A stretch of DNA of 11,138 nucleotides, taken from JAJPHJ01 sp035622315. Lineage in GTDB: Bacteria > Vulcanimicrobiota > Vulcanimicrobiia > Eremiobacterales > Eremiobacteraceae. The notes beneath the pieces are model-generated. The model had not been told where the DNA came from. It made no database searches and was given only the letters and a program-made list of their open reading frames with translations. The position numbers were made by a program, and so were the translations under genes. Positions within the stretch are counted from its first letter, which is position 1, and each line of letters begins with the position of its first letter. This document shows, piece by piece, positions 1 to 7,074 of this stretch. The stretch is from positions 1-11,138 of the forward strand of contig DASPVP010000055.1 in assembly GCA_035622315.1 (NCBI GenBank), given 5' to 3'.

Positions 1-180
1 GGTGAACGGCGGGCTGTCGCCCTGCACGGTCGCGCCATCGATGAAGAGGTGATGCGCCTCTCCGAGATGCGCGCGCACGTCCTTGAGGGCGGCGTCGAAG
101 GAACTGTGGATCTCGTCCATGTTCCCGCCGACGGCGGAATAGGTGATCTTCAGTTGCTTGTGCGGAGCGGTCGTGCTCAT
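1..180 (-). CDS. Aldehyde dehydrogenase, N-terminal fragment (glutamate-semialdehyde dehydrogenase-like)
   Basis: Only the first 60 codons are inside the window; the gene runs off the left edge. It starts with ATG at 180, behind a purine-rich GGAAGGAA stretch. The peptide begins MSTTAPHKQLKITYSAVGG. It continues with a helix (FDAALKDVRAHLG, about residues 29-41) and a strand-turn (HLFIDGATV, about 44-52). This pattern matches the region ahead of the Rossmann domain in aldehyde dehydrogenases of the 1-pyrroline-5-carboxylate / L-glutamate gamma-semialdehyde type. Those enzymes oxidise a semialdehyde to a carboxylate with NAD(P)+. No catalytic Cys or Glu is visible because that part lies outside. 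It sits 93 bp downstream of a class III aminotransferase on the same strand, a logical partner that would make the semialdehyde. The ALDH superfamily is likely; the exact substrate is an inference. Confidence 0.6.
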   Translation of the reverse strand, partial: MSTTAPHKQLKITYSAVGGNMDEIHSSFDAALKDVRAHLGEAHHLFIDGATVQGDSPPFT

Positions 181-201
181 CCTCGGTTCCTTCCCTTTGG
201 T

Positions 202-222
202 GGGGCGATTTGCAATCGCCCC
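202..222. repeat. Palindromic intergenic repeat, copy 1
   Basis: A perfect inverted repeat has arms GGGGCGATT and AATCGCCCC around a TGC loop. It is followed on the plus strand by a TTACAC tail. It lies between the aldehyde dehydrogenase start and copy 2, in the same orientation as copy 2. On the minus-strand transcript it would form a strong 9-bp hairpin just ahead of the aldehyde dehydrogenase ribosome-binding region. No U-run follows, so it is not a classical intrinsic terminator. It may be a REP-like or small mobile palindrome. Confidence 0.8.
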
Positions 223-233
223 TTACACTTTCT

Positions 234-276
234 TTGGGGCGATTTGCAATCGGCCCCCACATCTCTTGTGCGATCA
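234..276 (-). repeat. Palindromic intergenic repeat, copy 2, flush with a stop codon
   Basis: The palindrome (arms GGGGCGATT and AATCGGCCCC, with one extra G disturbing the second arm) occupies 236-257. On the minus strand it is preceded by TGATC, CACAAGA and a GATGTG segment. The same arrangement precedes copy 3. The TGA at the start of this shared block is the stop codon of the class III aminotransferase. The recognisable element is therefore about 43 bp and begins exactly at the stop. Confidence 0.75.
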
Positions 277-1644
277 GACGGCGGTCGCCAGATCGCGCGC
301 GACGTCTGCCAGGCTCTTGCGCAAGAGCGCCACGAGCTCTTCGATCTCCGTCTCCACGATCGTCAGCGGGGGTGCGATCAACACCAAGTCGCCATTGCGG
401 CCGTCCGCGTGCCCGGTGTTGGGCCACAAGACGATGCCGTTGCGCAGACCTGCGTCCACCAGATGCTCGGCCGCTTTGAGTTCGCGCGCGAACGGCCGCT
501 TTGTCACGCGGTCCGCGACGAGTTCCACGCCTGCGAGCATGCCGATGCCCCGCACGTCGCCGACCATGTTCGCCCCATCGCCGTCGCTTGAAAGCGTCCG
601 AAGACGTGCTTGCAGTTTCGCGCCGACCGAAGCGGCTCTCGTCACGAGATTGTGCGTGCGAACATACCGTAGTGTTGCGAGACCCCCGGCCGCGGCGGCT
701 GGATGATGCGAGTAGGTCTGCGCGTGGACGAGTCCACCATGTGCGCTCTGCTGCATGACTTCGAAGATGCGCGAACTCGCAAGCATCGCCGACAGCGGCA
801 CGTAGCCCCCGTTTAATCCCTTGCCGAGCGTGATGATGTCGGGCACGATCGCATGGCCGTCCGCATCTTTGAAATGCTCGAGTGCGAAGAACTTGCCGGT
901 GCGCCCGACCCCGCTGAGCACCTCGTCCGCGATGAAAAGCACACCTGCGCGATCGCAGATCTCTCGGATGCGCCCGTAATACCCGGGCGGCGGCACCGAA
1001 GCGCCGGTCGAACTACCGCCGATCGGTTCCGCGATGAACGCCGCGACGTTTTGCGGGCCGACTTCGTCGATCGCGTCTTGCAGGGCGTCGCCAGTCATGG
1101 CCGGCGACCGCTCGCCCGAAGCACCCGCCCGGTACGGATACGGCGCCGGGATCATGTGCACGTCGACGAGCCACGGGGAGTAGAGACTGCGGTAGTGCCC
1201 GCGCGCCGAAGCCGAGAGCGCGAGCAAGGTGTTGCCGTGATAGCCGGGGGTCCGCGCGATCACGATCCGCCGGTCCGCCTCCCCGCGCTCGACGTGATAT
1301 TGGCGCGCGAGCTTCAGGGCTGCTTCGACGGCTTCCGAGCCGCTTGAGAGGAAGTAAGCGCGATCGATACCCGGAGGCGAAAGGTCGACGAGCTCGTCAG
1401 CGAGCTCCTCAACGGGCTCGTTCGTGAACATGGTGCCGTTGACGTAACCGAGCTTCGCGGCTTGCGCGCCGATCGCGTCTGCGACTTCTTTGACGCCGTG
1501 TCCGATGCTCGCGACCATCGCGCCGCCGCACGCGTCGAGATAACGCTTGCCGGTGTCGTCGAAGAGATACACGCCCTCGCCGCGCACGATGCGCGGGAGC
1601 TGCTTGTTCAACTTGCGATAGAAAACGGAGCTGTTGTCGTTCAT
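274..1644 (-). CDS. Class III PLP-dependent aminotransferase
   Basis: This 456-residue protein is a fold-type I, class III (ornithine/omega-amino-acid group) aminotransferase that moves an amino group to a 2-oxo acid using pyridoxal phosphate. Visible motifs are SSGSEAVEAALKLAR (about 100-114, cofactor phosphate region), GYHGNTLLALS (134-144), LFIADEVLSGVGRTGKFF (236-253, Asp240 facing the pyridine nitrogen) and ITLGKGLNGGYVPLSA (271-286, Lys275 as the Schiff-base lysine). Length is normal for the family. I chose ATG 1644, where homology (FYRKLN...) begins, because longer readings run into the upstream flippase. It starts 11 bp after the flippase stop, so the two are probably cotranscribed; no strong Shine-Dalgarno is visible. 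An aldehyde dehydrogenase follows, suggesting catabolism of an amine or omega-amino acid. The substrate cannot be read from sequence alone. Confidence 0.93.
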   Translation of the reverse strand: MNDNSSVFYRKLNKQLPRIVRGEGVYLFDDTGKRYLDACGGAMVASIGHGVKEVADAIGAQAAKLGYVNGTMFTNEPVEELADELVDLSPPGIDRAYFLSSGSEAVEAALKLARQYHVERGEADRRIVIARTPGYHGNTLLALSASARGHYRSLYSPWLVDVHMIPAPYPYRAGASGERSPAMTGDALQDAIDEVGPQNVAAFIAEPIGGSSTGASVPPPGYYGRIREICDRAGVLFIADEVLSGVGRTGKFFALEHFKDADGHAIVPDIITLGKGLNGGYVPLSAMLASSRIFEVMQQSAHGGLVHAQTYSHHPAAAAGGLATLRYVRTHNLVTRAASVGAKLQARLRTLSSDGDGANMVGDVRGIGMLAGVELVADRVTKRPFARELKAAEHLVDAGLRNGIVLWPNTGHADGRNGDLVLIAPPLTIVETEIEELVALLRKSLADVARDLATAV

Positions 1645-1655
1645 GGATGTCGGGT

Positions 1656-3005
1656 TCAGCGCGACGTCATGTTTTCGGCACGCGGGGGGATGCTCGCCTG
1701 CGCAGCGCCGCCCAGCGTGCCGATGGCAAGCCACCAAACGATCGGCACGAGCACTGCATTCACCCCGATGGCGATCGACAAGAGCCGTAGCGGCGTCGAG
1801 CCGAAGAGCGCGAAGCACGTCGCCTCGACGACGACCGCGCAGAGCAGGAACGGAAAAACCGCGTACCGCGCGAGCGCGACGAGATAGCTCGTCGCTGCAA
1901 GCCACAAGGCGAAGAGCGCTTCGTCGAGCGTGTATGCGCGAAGCACTCCGGCGGCCGGAGCGAAGGCCGATCCATACGTCAGCAGTATGAGCTGTTGACC
2001 GAAAACCACCAGCGCTGCCGAACCCAGCACGATCGCCCCGAACGATGCGGCCGCTGTCAATCCAAGCACGCGCGCGAGCGCCCTCCGGCCTGCATAGGCA
2101 GCGGCGGCCGCCTTCGGCATCACCACGAGCGAGATGAGCGAGATGCCAAAGGGCAACATCCGCGCGAGCGTTCCGGCTGCACCGAAATAGCCCGCGTCCT
2201 CGCCCGAGAAATGATGCTTGGCGAACAACATGTCGATGAAGAGCAAAGCGCTCGACGCCGCCGTGATGCCGAGCACGCGCAGCGTCGAGACTCCCAAACG
2301 CAGGTGATCGAGCGCGGCGCTCTGAGTGCTTTCACTCGCTTCGCGAAGAGACGACATCGGAACGATCGCGACGAGCAGCGCGACAACCATGCTCGCCAAC
2401 AGACCTGCGAGGGCACCCACGACGCCCAGGCCCGCTGCGACGAAGCCATACCCGCCACCGACCTTTGTGATGCCTTCGCCCGCGAGCGATGCGGCGAAAA
2501 CCCCGAAGCGGTGTGCGCCTTGTGCGACGCCGCGTGCGAACGCCGTCGCGACCGCGACGCCCACATAGGCGGCGAGCGTCAGCCACAGCCTGGGGTCGGT
2601 CACGTGGACGTACGGCCCAAGCGCGAAGCTGCAGCCGAACAGAACCAGGGCGACGACCAGTGCGAGGATCGTGACGGGCGCCGCTGCGCGGCGCAAGAAC
2701 GCCCCGAGTTGCGCATCTTGATGCGCAGCCCACATCCGGGCACTTTCTTGCATCGCGACCGTGCCGAGCGAACCGCCAAGAACGGCGAGGATGCCCGCGA
2801 TCGACATGAGCGCGACGAGCGTGCCGTAGTGCTCGGGCCCGAGACGCCGCGAGAGCACGAAATGAAAGACGTACGAAAGGATGTTGGAGAACGCGCCCGC
2901 GCCGACCACGAGCGCGGCCTCGCCGCCGAAACGCATGTAGTCGACCGAACCGCGGGCCGCGGCGCCTTGCGCCGTTCCGGCGGGAGCGCCGTCAGGTGCG
3001 CTCAA
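1656..3005 (-). CDS. MOP-superfamily oligosaccharide flippase (Wzx-like membrane protein)
   Basis: This 449-residue hydrophobic protein has about a dozen predicted membrane spans. Examples lie near residues 28-50, 62-84, 110-130, 140-158, 185-215, 243-262, 283-300, 316-346, 360-378, 383-402 and 406-430. The pattern and motifs such as FVLSRRLGPEHYGTLVALMS (49-68) and FIDMLFAKHHFSGEDAGYFG (256-275) are those of polysaccharide-biosynthesis flippases of the MOP exporter superfamily. These move lipid-linked sugars across the inner membrane. The start is uncertain. The longest reading uses TTG at 3005, giving a 23-residue Ala/Gly-rich tail; ATG at 2936 would start at MRFGGEAALVVG and keep every membrane span. 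The 5' end overlaps a decayed larC start in another frame. It is followed after 11 bp by an aminotransferase, an unusual partner for a flippase. The transported glycan is unknown. Confidence 0.88.
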   Translation of the reverse strand: MSAPDGAPAGTAQGAAARGSVDYMRFGGEAALVVGAGAFSNILSYVFHFVLSRRLGPEHYGTLVALMSIAGILAVLGGSLGTVAMQESARMWAAHQDAQLGAFLRRAAAPVTILALVVALVLFGCSFALGPYVHVTDPRLWLTLAAYVGVAVATAFARGVAQGAHRFGVFAASLAGEGITKVGGGYGFVAAGLGVVGALAGLLASMVVALLVAIVPMSSLREASESTQSAALDHLRLGVSTLRVLGITAASSALLFIDMLFAKHHFSGEDAGYFGAAGTLARMLPFGISLISLVVMPKAAAAAYAGRRALARVLGLTAAASFGAIVLGSAALVVFGQQLILLTYGSAFAPAAGVLRAYTLDEALFALWLAATSYLVALARYAVFPFLLCAVVVEATCFALFGSTPLRLLSIAIGVNAVLVPIVWWLAIGTLGGAAQASIPPRAENMTSR

Positions 3006-3066
3006 GGTTTCCCAGGATCGTGTTGCCGCTCGCGCCTGCGAAACAGTCGAAATTTGCGATCTTCAT
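2992..3066 (-). pseudogene. larC: Remnant of the larC start (LarC/DUF111 N-terminus, 24 codons)
   Basis: A 24-codon reading frame starts with ATG at 3066 and ends with TGA at 2992-2994. Its peptide opens MKIANFDCFAGASGN and goes on TILGNL before LERT and stop. The FDCFAGASGN..LG.L pattern is what I know as the extreme N-terminus of LarC, the protein that inserts nickel into the pincer cofactor of lactate racemase (normally about 400 residues). Nothing after roughly codon 21 resembles LarC. The downstream DNA is the flippase gene in another frame, and the last 14 bp overlap the flippase TTG start. The simplest reading is a deletion or rearrangement that removed the body of larC and joined its start region to the flippase. 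An alternative is a short leader peptide that now couples translation to the flippase. The identification rests on one short motif, by memory. Confidence 0.6.
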
Positions 3067-3197
3067 ATCATCGCGTGGTGGCTTAGCTCACGTTCTCTAC
3101 GCGAAACAGAGCAACCCGCCGAAAGCTCAATACGGGGATAGCGCGCGGCCGTGGAGAACGGTCGAGCCGCCAAAATTGCATCCGCCGGGAAGGGCAC
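3067..3197. promoter_or_regulatory. Divergent intergenic region
   Basis: This 131-bp stretch separates the minus-strand flippase block from the plus-strand aminotransferase block, so promoters for both directions are expected here. I found no convincing -35/-10 pair on either strand and no clear operator palindrome. A purine-rich GGGAAGGG at 3187-3194, three bases before the ATG at 3198, is the best ribosome-binding candidate for the plus-strand operon, although the spacing is short. No terminator is visible. The regulatory role is inferred from gene orientation only. Confidence 0.4.
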
Positions 3198-4439
3198 ATG
3201 TCGCTGGCCGCATCCGATCCTTCATTTGATACCCAGGTCTTCCGCTTCGCAGCGCGGATGGGCCGCCTCAAAGCCAGCGCGATCCGCGAGATCCTCAAAG
3301 TCACGGGCATGCCTGACGTCATCTCCTTCGCCGGAGGCTTGCCCGCACCAGAGCTGTTCCCAGTCGCGCAGTTCGCACAGGCCTGCCAGGACGTGCTCGC
3401 GACCGACGGACCTGCCGCGCTCCAGTATAGCGTGACCGAGGGCTACGAACCGTTGCGGCGCTGGGTCGCGGAGTATCTCGCCCGCGTAAACCACATCCAG
3501 TGCACGCCCGACCAAGTGCTCATCATCAGCGGTTCGCAGCAAGGCCTGGACCTCATCGGCAAGACGCTGCTCGACCCGGGCGACATCGTCATCATCGAGA
3601 ATCCGGCGTACCTCGGCGCGATTCAGGCCTTCGACGCGTACGAAGCGCAGTACGTCACCGTCGCGACCGACGATGAAGGCATCGACACGAACGACTTGCT
3701 GCGCGTGCTACGGGAGACCAAGCGCCGTCCCAAGCTGCTCTATCTCGTCCCCAATTTCCAAAACCCGAGCGGACTGACGCTCTCGTTGCGCCGGCGTAAG
3801 GAAGTGGTCACGATCGCTGCCGAGTACGGCATCCCGATCTACGAAGACGACCCGTACGGGCGCCTGCGTTATTCCGGCGAGCAACTGCCGTCGCTCACGG
3901 CGATCGCGCAATCGCGCAACTGCATCTACATGAGCACGGTGAGCAAGACGATCGCACCCGGTATGCGCGTCGCATGGCTCGTCATCCCCGAGCGCGAGGT
4001 GTTCGAGCGCGTCGTCCCCGCAAAGCAAGCCGCCGACCTCCATACCTCGAGCTTCACCCAGCGAGCGGTCTACGCGTATGCGAGCAACACCGAAGTCTTC
4101 GAAGCGCACATCGCCGAGATGCTCCCGGTGTACGCGCGCCGGCGCGACCTCATGATCCAATCGCTCGAGCGTTTCATGCCGGACGGCTGCACCTGGACCC
4201 ATCCGGACGGCGGGCTCTTCTTGTGGGCTCGTGTTCCCGAAGAGGTGGACACCGAAGCGCTGCTCGCCCTCGCAGCGCGCAGCAAGGTCGCGTTCGTTCC
4301 TGGAGCGCCATTCTGGGTCAACCGCGTCGTGCGCAACACCATGCGCCTGAACTTCAGCAACGCCTCGGACGAGATGATCGTGGAGGGCGTCAAGCGCCTA
4401 GGCGACGCGGTCAAAGCCTACCTCTCCGGAGCTCGCTAG
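3198..4439 (+). CDS. PLP-dependent aminotransferase, class I/II (LysN/2-aminoadipate aminotransferase-like)
   Basis: This 413-residue fold-type I aminotransferase resembles the LysN group and the aminotransferase half of MocR proteins, but has no DNA-binding domain. Key segments are ISFAGGLPAPELFP (42-55, substrate entry), LQYSVTEGYEPLRRWVAEYL (75-94), VPNFQNPSG (184-192, Asn189), IYEDDPYGRLRY (214-225, Asp218 to the pyridine nitrogen, Tyr220), STVSKTIAPGMRVAW (246-260, Schiff-base Lys250) and MRLNFS (382-387, Arg383 for the substrate carboxylate). Family members transaminate 2-aminoadipate, branched-chain or aromatic amino acids, so the substrate is open. ATG 3198 follows a GGGAAGGG stretch, and the family N-terminus fits this start. 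It is the first gene of a three-gene plus-strand block; the next gene starts 2 bp after its stop. Confidence 0.93.
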   Translation: MSLAASDPSFDTQVFRFAARMGRLKASAIREILKVTGMPDVISFAGGLPAPELFPVAQFAQACQDVLATDGPAALQYSVTEGYEPLRRWVAEYLARVNHIQCTPDQVLIISGSQQGLDLIGKTLLDPGDIVIIENPAYLGAIQAFDAYEAQYVTVATDDEGIDTNDLLRVLRETKRRPKLLYLVPNFQNPSGLTLSLRRRKEVVTIAAEYGIPIYEDDPYGRLRYSGEQLPSLTAIAQSRNCIYMSTVSKTIAPGMRVAWLVIPEREVFERVVPAKQAADLHTSSFTQRAVYAYASNTEVFEAHIAEMLPVYARRRDLMIQSLERFMPDGCTWTHPDGGLFLWARVPEEVDTEALLALAARSKVAFVPGAPFWVNRVVRNTMRLNFSNASDEMIVEGVKRLGDAVKAYLSGAR

Positions 4440-4441
4440 CG

Positions 4442-6025
4442 TTGCCCGACCGCCGAAGACGGCTCGTCGCGGCCGTATCGGCGGGCACGCTGTTCCTCGC
4501 TCTCGCCCACCCAGCCAGCGCCGCCCCGTTACATCCCACGGTCACGCTGCGCGCGGAATACGTCGGCTTCTACGCAGGTCATCTCGTTCTCGACGGGATC
4601 GGTAACGCGACCTTCGACGACGGTCAGCTGCACGTGCAGGCCGATCGCATCATCGTCGATCTGCGCGCGAACCGCTACGTAGCGGCCGGCTCGGTCACGG
4701 TCAGCGGAGTCAACGTCGCTCACGGTGACGCGCTCGGCGTGGATCTGACGACGCATCGCGGCATCTTGGTCGACGCCGCGGGTCAACCGCAGACCCAATT
4801 GGTCGCGGGCGGCATGATCGGCGGTCCGACGGTCATCGGCCAAGGCCAGGAGCCGCTCGCTTTGCCCGATATCGGCTTTGAACTACCGTACTTGCGCGGC
4901 ACGCAAGCGGTCGCGCATCTCGGAGCAGACGTGCGCATGGCGAATGCGCACATCATCGTACCCGGCGGTGAAAGCATTGGTCTGCCCTCGTACGTCTATA
5001 CGTTTTCGACCGATCCAGGCTACTCCGCGAGCAACGTGCCGACGAACGGCGAGGACCTGCCGATCTACTACGGCAGCACCCCGAACTCCATCCAGGGCAT
5101 CCACTTCTCGTATAACTCGGTGACCAAGGTGGCCATCGGTCTGAACAGCAACTTCATCTTCGGCAATCGCGGCTACATCCTCATGGCAGCGGGGCCGATC
5201 TTCGGCCCGAGCAAGGCGTTCAATTTCGAGTGGCTCGACCATATCAACGACCACACGTCGCAGACATTCACCTCGACGACGCAGACTGGCGTGGGCACGG
5301 ACAACGGTTACGACCTGCGCGACAGCGTGCACCGCTCGTACTTCGAGCTCACCGCGGCGCAAGGACTCGGGGCGCACTCGGCGACGTTCGCGTGGCAAAG
5401 CTTCAATCAGACGTTTGGGAATTGGCCCGGGAGCCGGCCGTATTTCTGGTTGCGCAGCGAGTATGGGTACACGCACGTGCCCGAGCAGTTCTCGTTCCCG
5501 CCGTTTCCGATCGGCGCGGTGCTGCCGACGACCGTGTGGCACAACGCATTCGAAGCATATCTCGGAACGCAGACGTGGAACTTCGGACCCAACGTCAGCC
5601 TCTTGGGCAGCGCGGATTGGCGCGACGAGACCGATTCCTTGCCGCACCGACAGGTTTCGCAGACCTACACGCTAACGTTGTACACGCGCTGGACCCGCCA
5701 CATCTCGACGAACTACTCCGATAGTCTCGCGCCCTCGGTCTTCGACGATTATCCTTCGGAGCACACCATCTATCACGCCGTCTTGACCCAGCAATCCCTG
5801 AACTTCACCTATGACAACCGAGACCCGTTCCGGCTCGCGCTGAATCTTTCTCGCGCGACGGAATCCGGCAACAACCCGTCGCCGCCGTTCGCCTATCCGT
5901 GGACGCTCTCGGGCGACGTGCGCTTCCGCGTGACGCCCTCGCTCTCGCTCGATCTCTCGCGCGAGTATTTCTTCGGCTTCGACGGACAGCGCTTCGGCGT
6001 GCTCGGACTGCAGCTCTTGCCATGA
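4442..6025 (+). CDS. LptD/OstA-like outer-membrane protein (short, secreted)
   Basis: I place the start at TTG 4442, which gives a textbook signal peptide: MPDRRRR, a hydrophobic core (residues 8-22), then ASA before Ala28. The frame stays open upstream, but only across the aminotransferase gene in another frame. A GGAG at 4428-4431 could be its ribosome site. The mature protein begins with an OstA/LptA-like beta domain (ADRIIVD at 67-73, AAGSVTV at 81-87). From about residue 170 to the end it has alternating aromatic/polar strands typical of an outer-membrane beta-barrel. At 527 residues it is shorter than canonical LptD (about 750-800), has no cysteine and ends in QLLP rather than an aromatic residue. 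It may help place lipopolysaccharide or another envelope glycan in the outer membrane; this is inferred from fold. Its stop overlaps the next start by ATGA. Confidence 0.75.
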   Translation: MPDRRRRLVAAVSAGTLFLALAHPASAAPLHPTVTLRAEYVGFYAGHLVLDGIGNATFDDGQLHVQADRIIVDLRANRYVAAGSVTVSGVNVAHGDALGVDLTTHRGILVDAAGQPQTQLVAGGMIGGPTVIGQGQEPLALPDIGFELPYLRGTQAVAHLGADVRMANAHIIVPGGESIGLPSYVYTFSTDPGYSASNVPTNGEDLPIYYGSTPNSIQGIHFSYNSVTKVAIGLNSNFIFGNRGYILMAAGPIFGPSKAFNFEWLDHINDHTSQTFTSTTQTGVGTDNGYDLRDSVHRSYFELTAAQGLGAHSATFAWQSFNQTFGNWPGSRPYFWLRSEYGYTHVPEQFSFPPFPIGAVLPTTVWHNAFEAYLGTQTWNFGPNVSLLGSADWRDETDSLPHRQVSQTYTLTLYTRWTRHISTNYSDSLAPSVFDDYPSEHTIYHAVLTQQSLNFTYDNRDPFRLALNLSRATESGNNPSPPFAYPWTLSGDVRFRVTPSLSLDLSREYFFGFDGQRFGVLGLQLLP

Positions 6026-7074
6026 AGATCCTCGTCACAGGCGGCGGCGGTTACATCGGCTCGGTGCTGTGCAGCCGCTTTCTCGAAGCTGGGCACGAGG
6101 TACGCGTGCTCGACCGCTTCTACTGGGGACGTTCGCCGTTGCAGGCGCTCGCGGAGCGTCTTGAGATCGTGCAGGCAGATGTGCGCGCGTTCGACCCTGC
6201 CGCGCTCGATGGGGTCGATGGTGTCGTGCACCTTGCGGGCCTCTCGAACGATCCGACGGCTGAATACAATCCAGAGGCGAACTGGGAGATGAACGCGACC
6301 GCGACCGCGACGCTCGCAGCCGCGTGCCGCAAATGCGGCATCAAGCGCTTCACCTTCGGCTCGAGCGCTTCGATCTACGACGGTTTGGGCGACGGCCTCT
6401 TCGACGAGACCACGAAAGTCGCGCCGCGCGGAGCCTACTCGAAATCGAAGTTCGCGGCGGAACAAGCGCTGCTCGAAGCGGCTGATAGCTCCTTCGCGCC
6501 CGTCATCTTACGCCAGGGCACGGTCTACGGACACAGTCCGCGCATGCGCTTCGACCTCGTCGTGAACACCTTCATCAAGGACGCGCTCTTACGCGGCAAG
6601 CTCTTCTTGCACGGCGGCGGCTGGATGTGGCGGCCGCTCGTCGATGTGGGCGATGTCGCGCTCGCGCACCTGCGCTGCATCGAGGCGCCGGCCGGAAGCT
6701 TGGGCGGCGAGATCTTCAATGTCGTGCACGAGAACTTCCAGATCCGCCAGCTCGCCATGCTCGTCGCCGGCTCGCTCTCCTTGCGCGGCCGGACGGTCGC
6801 CCTCGAAGACGCACCGCTTCCGTCGCTCAACCGCAACTATCGCTGCACGAACCGCAAGCTCCAGGATCGCGTCGGCTTCGTGCCGCGTGTGACGGTGCTG
6901 GAATCGATCGAAGGCATCTTGCGGCACCTGCCGGTCGAGAATCCGACCGAGCTCGCCCACCCGCGGTATTACAATATCGCCTGGATGACGCTGCTCGAAG
7001 AAGTACAGCACTCGCAGGCCGGCTTCGATTCGATCTGGTCGACCACGCCCGTGCGCGCGAGTTCCCTCACCTAG
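6022..7074 (+). CDS. NAD-dependent nucleotide-sugar epimerase/dehydratase (extended SDR)
   Basis: This 350-residue protein is an extended short-chain dehydrogenase. It shows the NAD-binding GGGGYIGS (7-14), an acidic Asp31 after strand 2, HLAGLSNDP (70-78), the SSASIYD segment (114-120) and the catalytic YSKSK pair (Tyr139/Lys143). The C-terminal half (RPLVDVGDVALAHLRCI, 204-220; LNRNYRCTNRKL, 269-280) is typical of nucleotide-sugar epimerases and dehydratases. The LSNDP variant belongs to a subgroup related to UDP-glucose 4-epimerase whose substrates are usually envelope sugars. ATG 6022 overlaps the TGA of the LptD-like gene (ATGA), which implies translational coupling. Its TAG lies inside the CTAG shared with the convergent rmlD. 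The exact sugar is not readable. Confidence 0.92.
   Translation: MKILVTGGGGYIGSVLCSRFLEAGHEVRVLDRFYWGRSPLQALAERLEIVQADVRAFDPAALDGVDGVVHLAGLSNDPTAEYNPEANWEMNATATATLAAACRKCGIKRFTFGSSASIYDGLGDGLFDETTKVAPRGAYSKSKFAAEQALLEAADSSFAPVILRQGTVYGHSPRMRFDLVVNTFIKDALLRGKLFLHGGGWMWRPLVDVGDVALAHLRCIEAPAGSLGGEIFNVVHENFQIRQLAMLVAGSLSLRGRTVALEDAPLPSLNRNYRCTNRKLQDRVGFVPRVTVLESIEGILRHLPVENPTELAHPRYYNIAWMTLLEEVQHSQAGFDSIWSTTPVRASSLT

Noticed and set aside
202..257. Two similar repeats 34 bp apart that could look like a mini CRISPR array.
   Set aside because: The repeat is a strong palindrome with only about 13 bp between copies, a third copy lies 7.7 kb away as a single unit, and no cas gene is present.
1645..1905. 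N-terminal extension of the class III aminotransferase into the flippase gene.
   Set aside because: The extension is low-complexity Arg/Ala-rich and overlaps conserved flippase sequence; family homology begins just after ATG 1644.
1995..3086. Long plus-strand open frame of 363 codons opposite the flippase.
   Set aside because: It is a highly charged Arg/His/Glu-rich translation typical of antisense frames in G+C-rich genes; the minus-strand flippase has clear family motifs.
3072..3120. GGCTTAGCTCA on the plus strand resembles a tRNA D-arm.
   Set aside because: No acceptor stem pairing, no anticodon arm and no GGTTCGA-type T-arm follow at the right distance.
3974..4441. Extension of the LptD-like frame upstream into the aminotransferase.
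   Set aside because: The extension is Arg-rich shadow sequence over a well-supported gene, and the TTG at 4442 gives a proper signal peptide.
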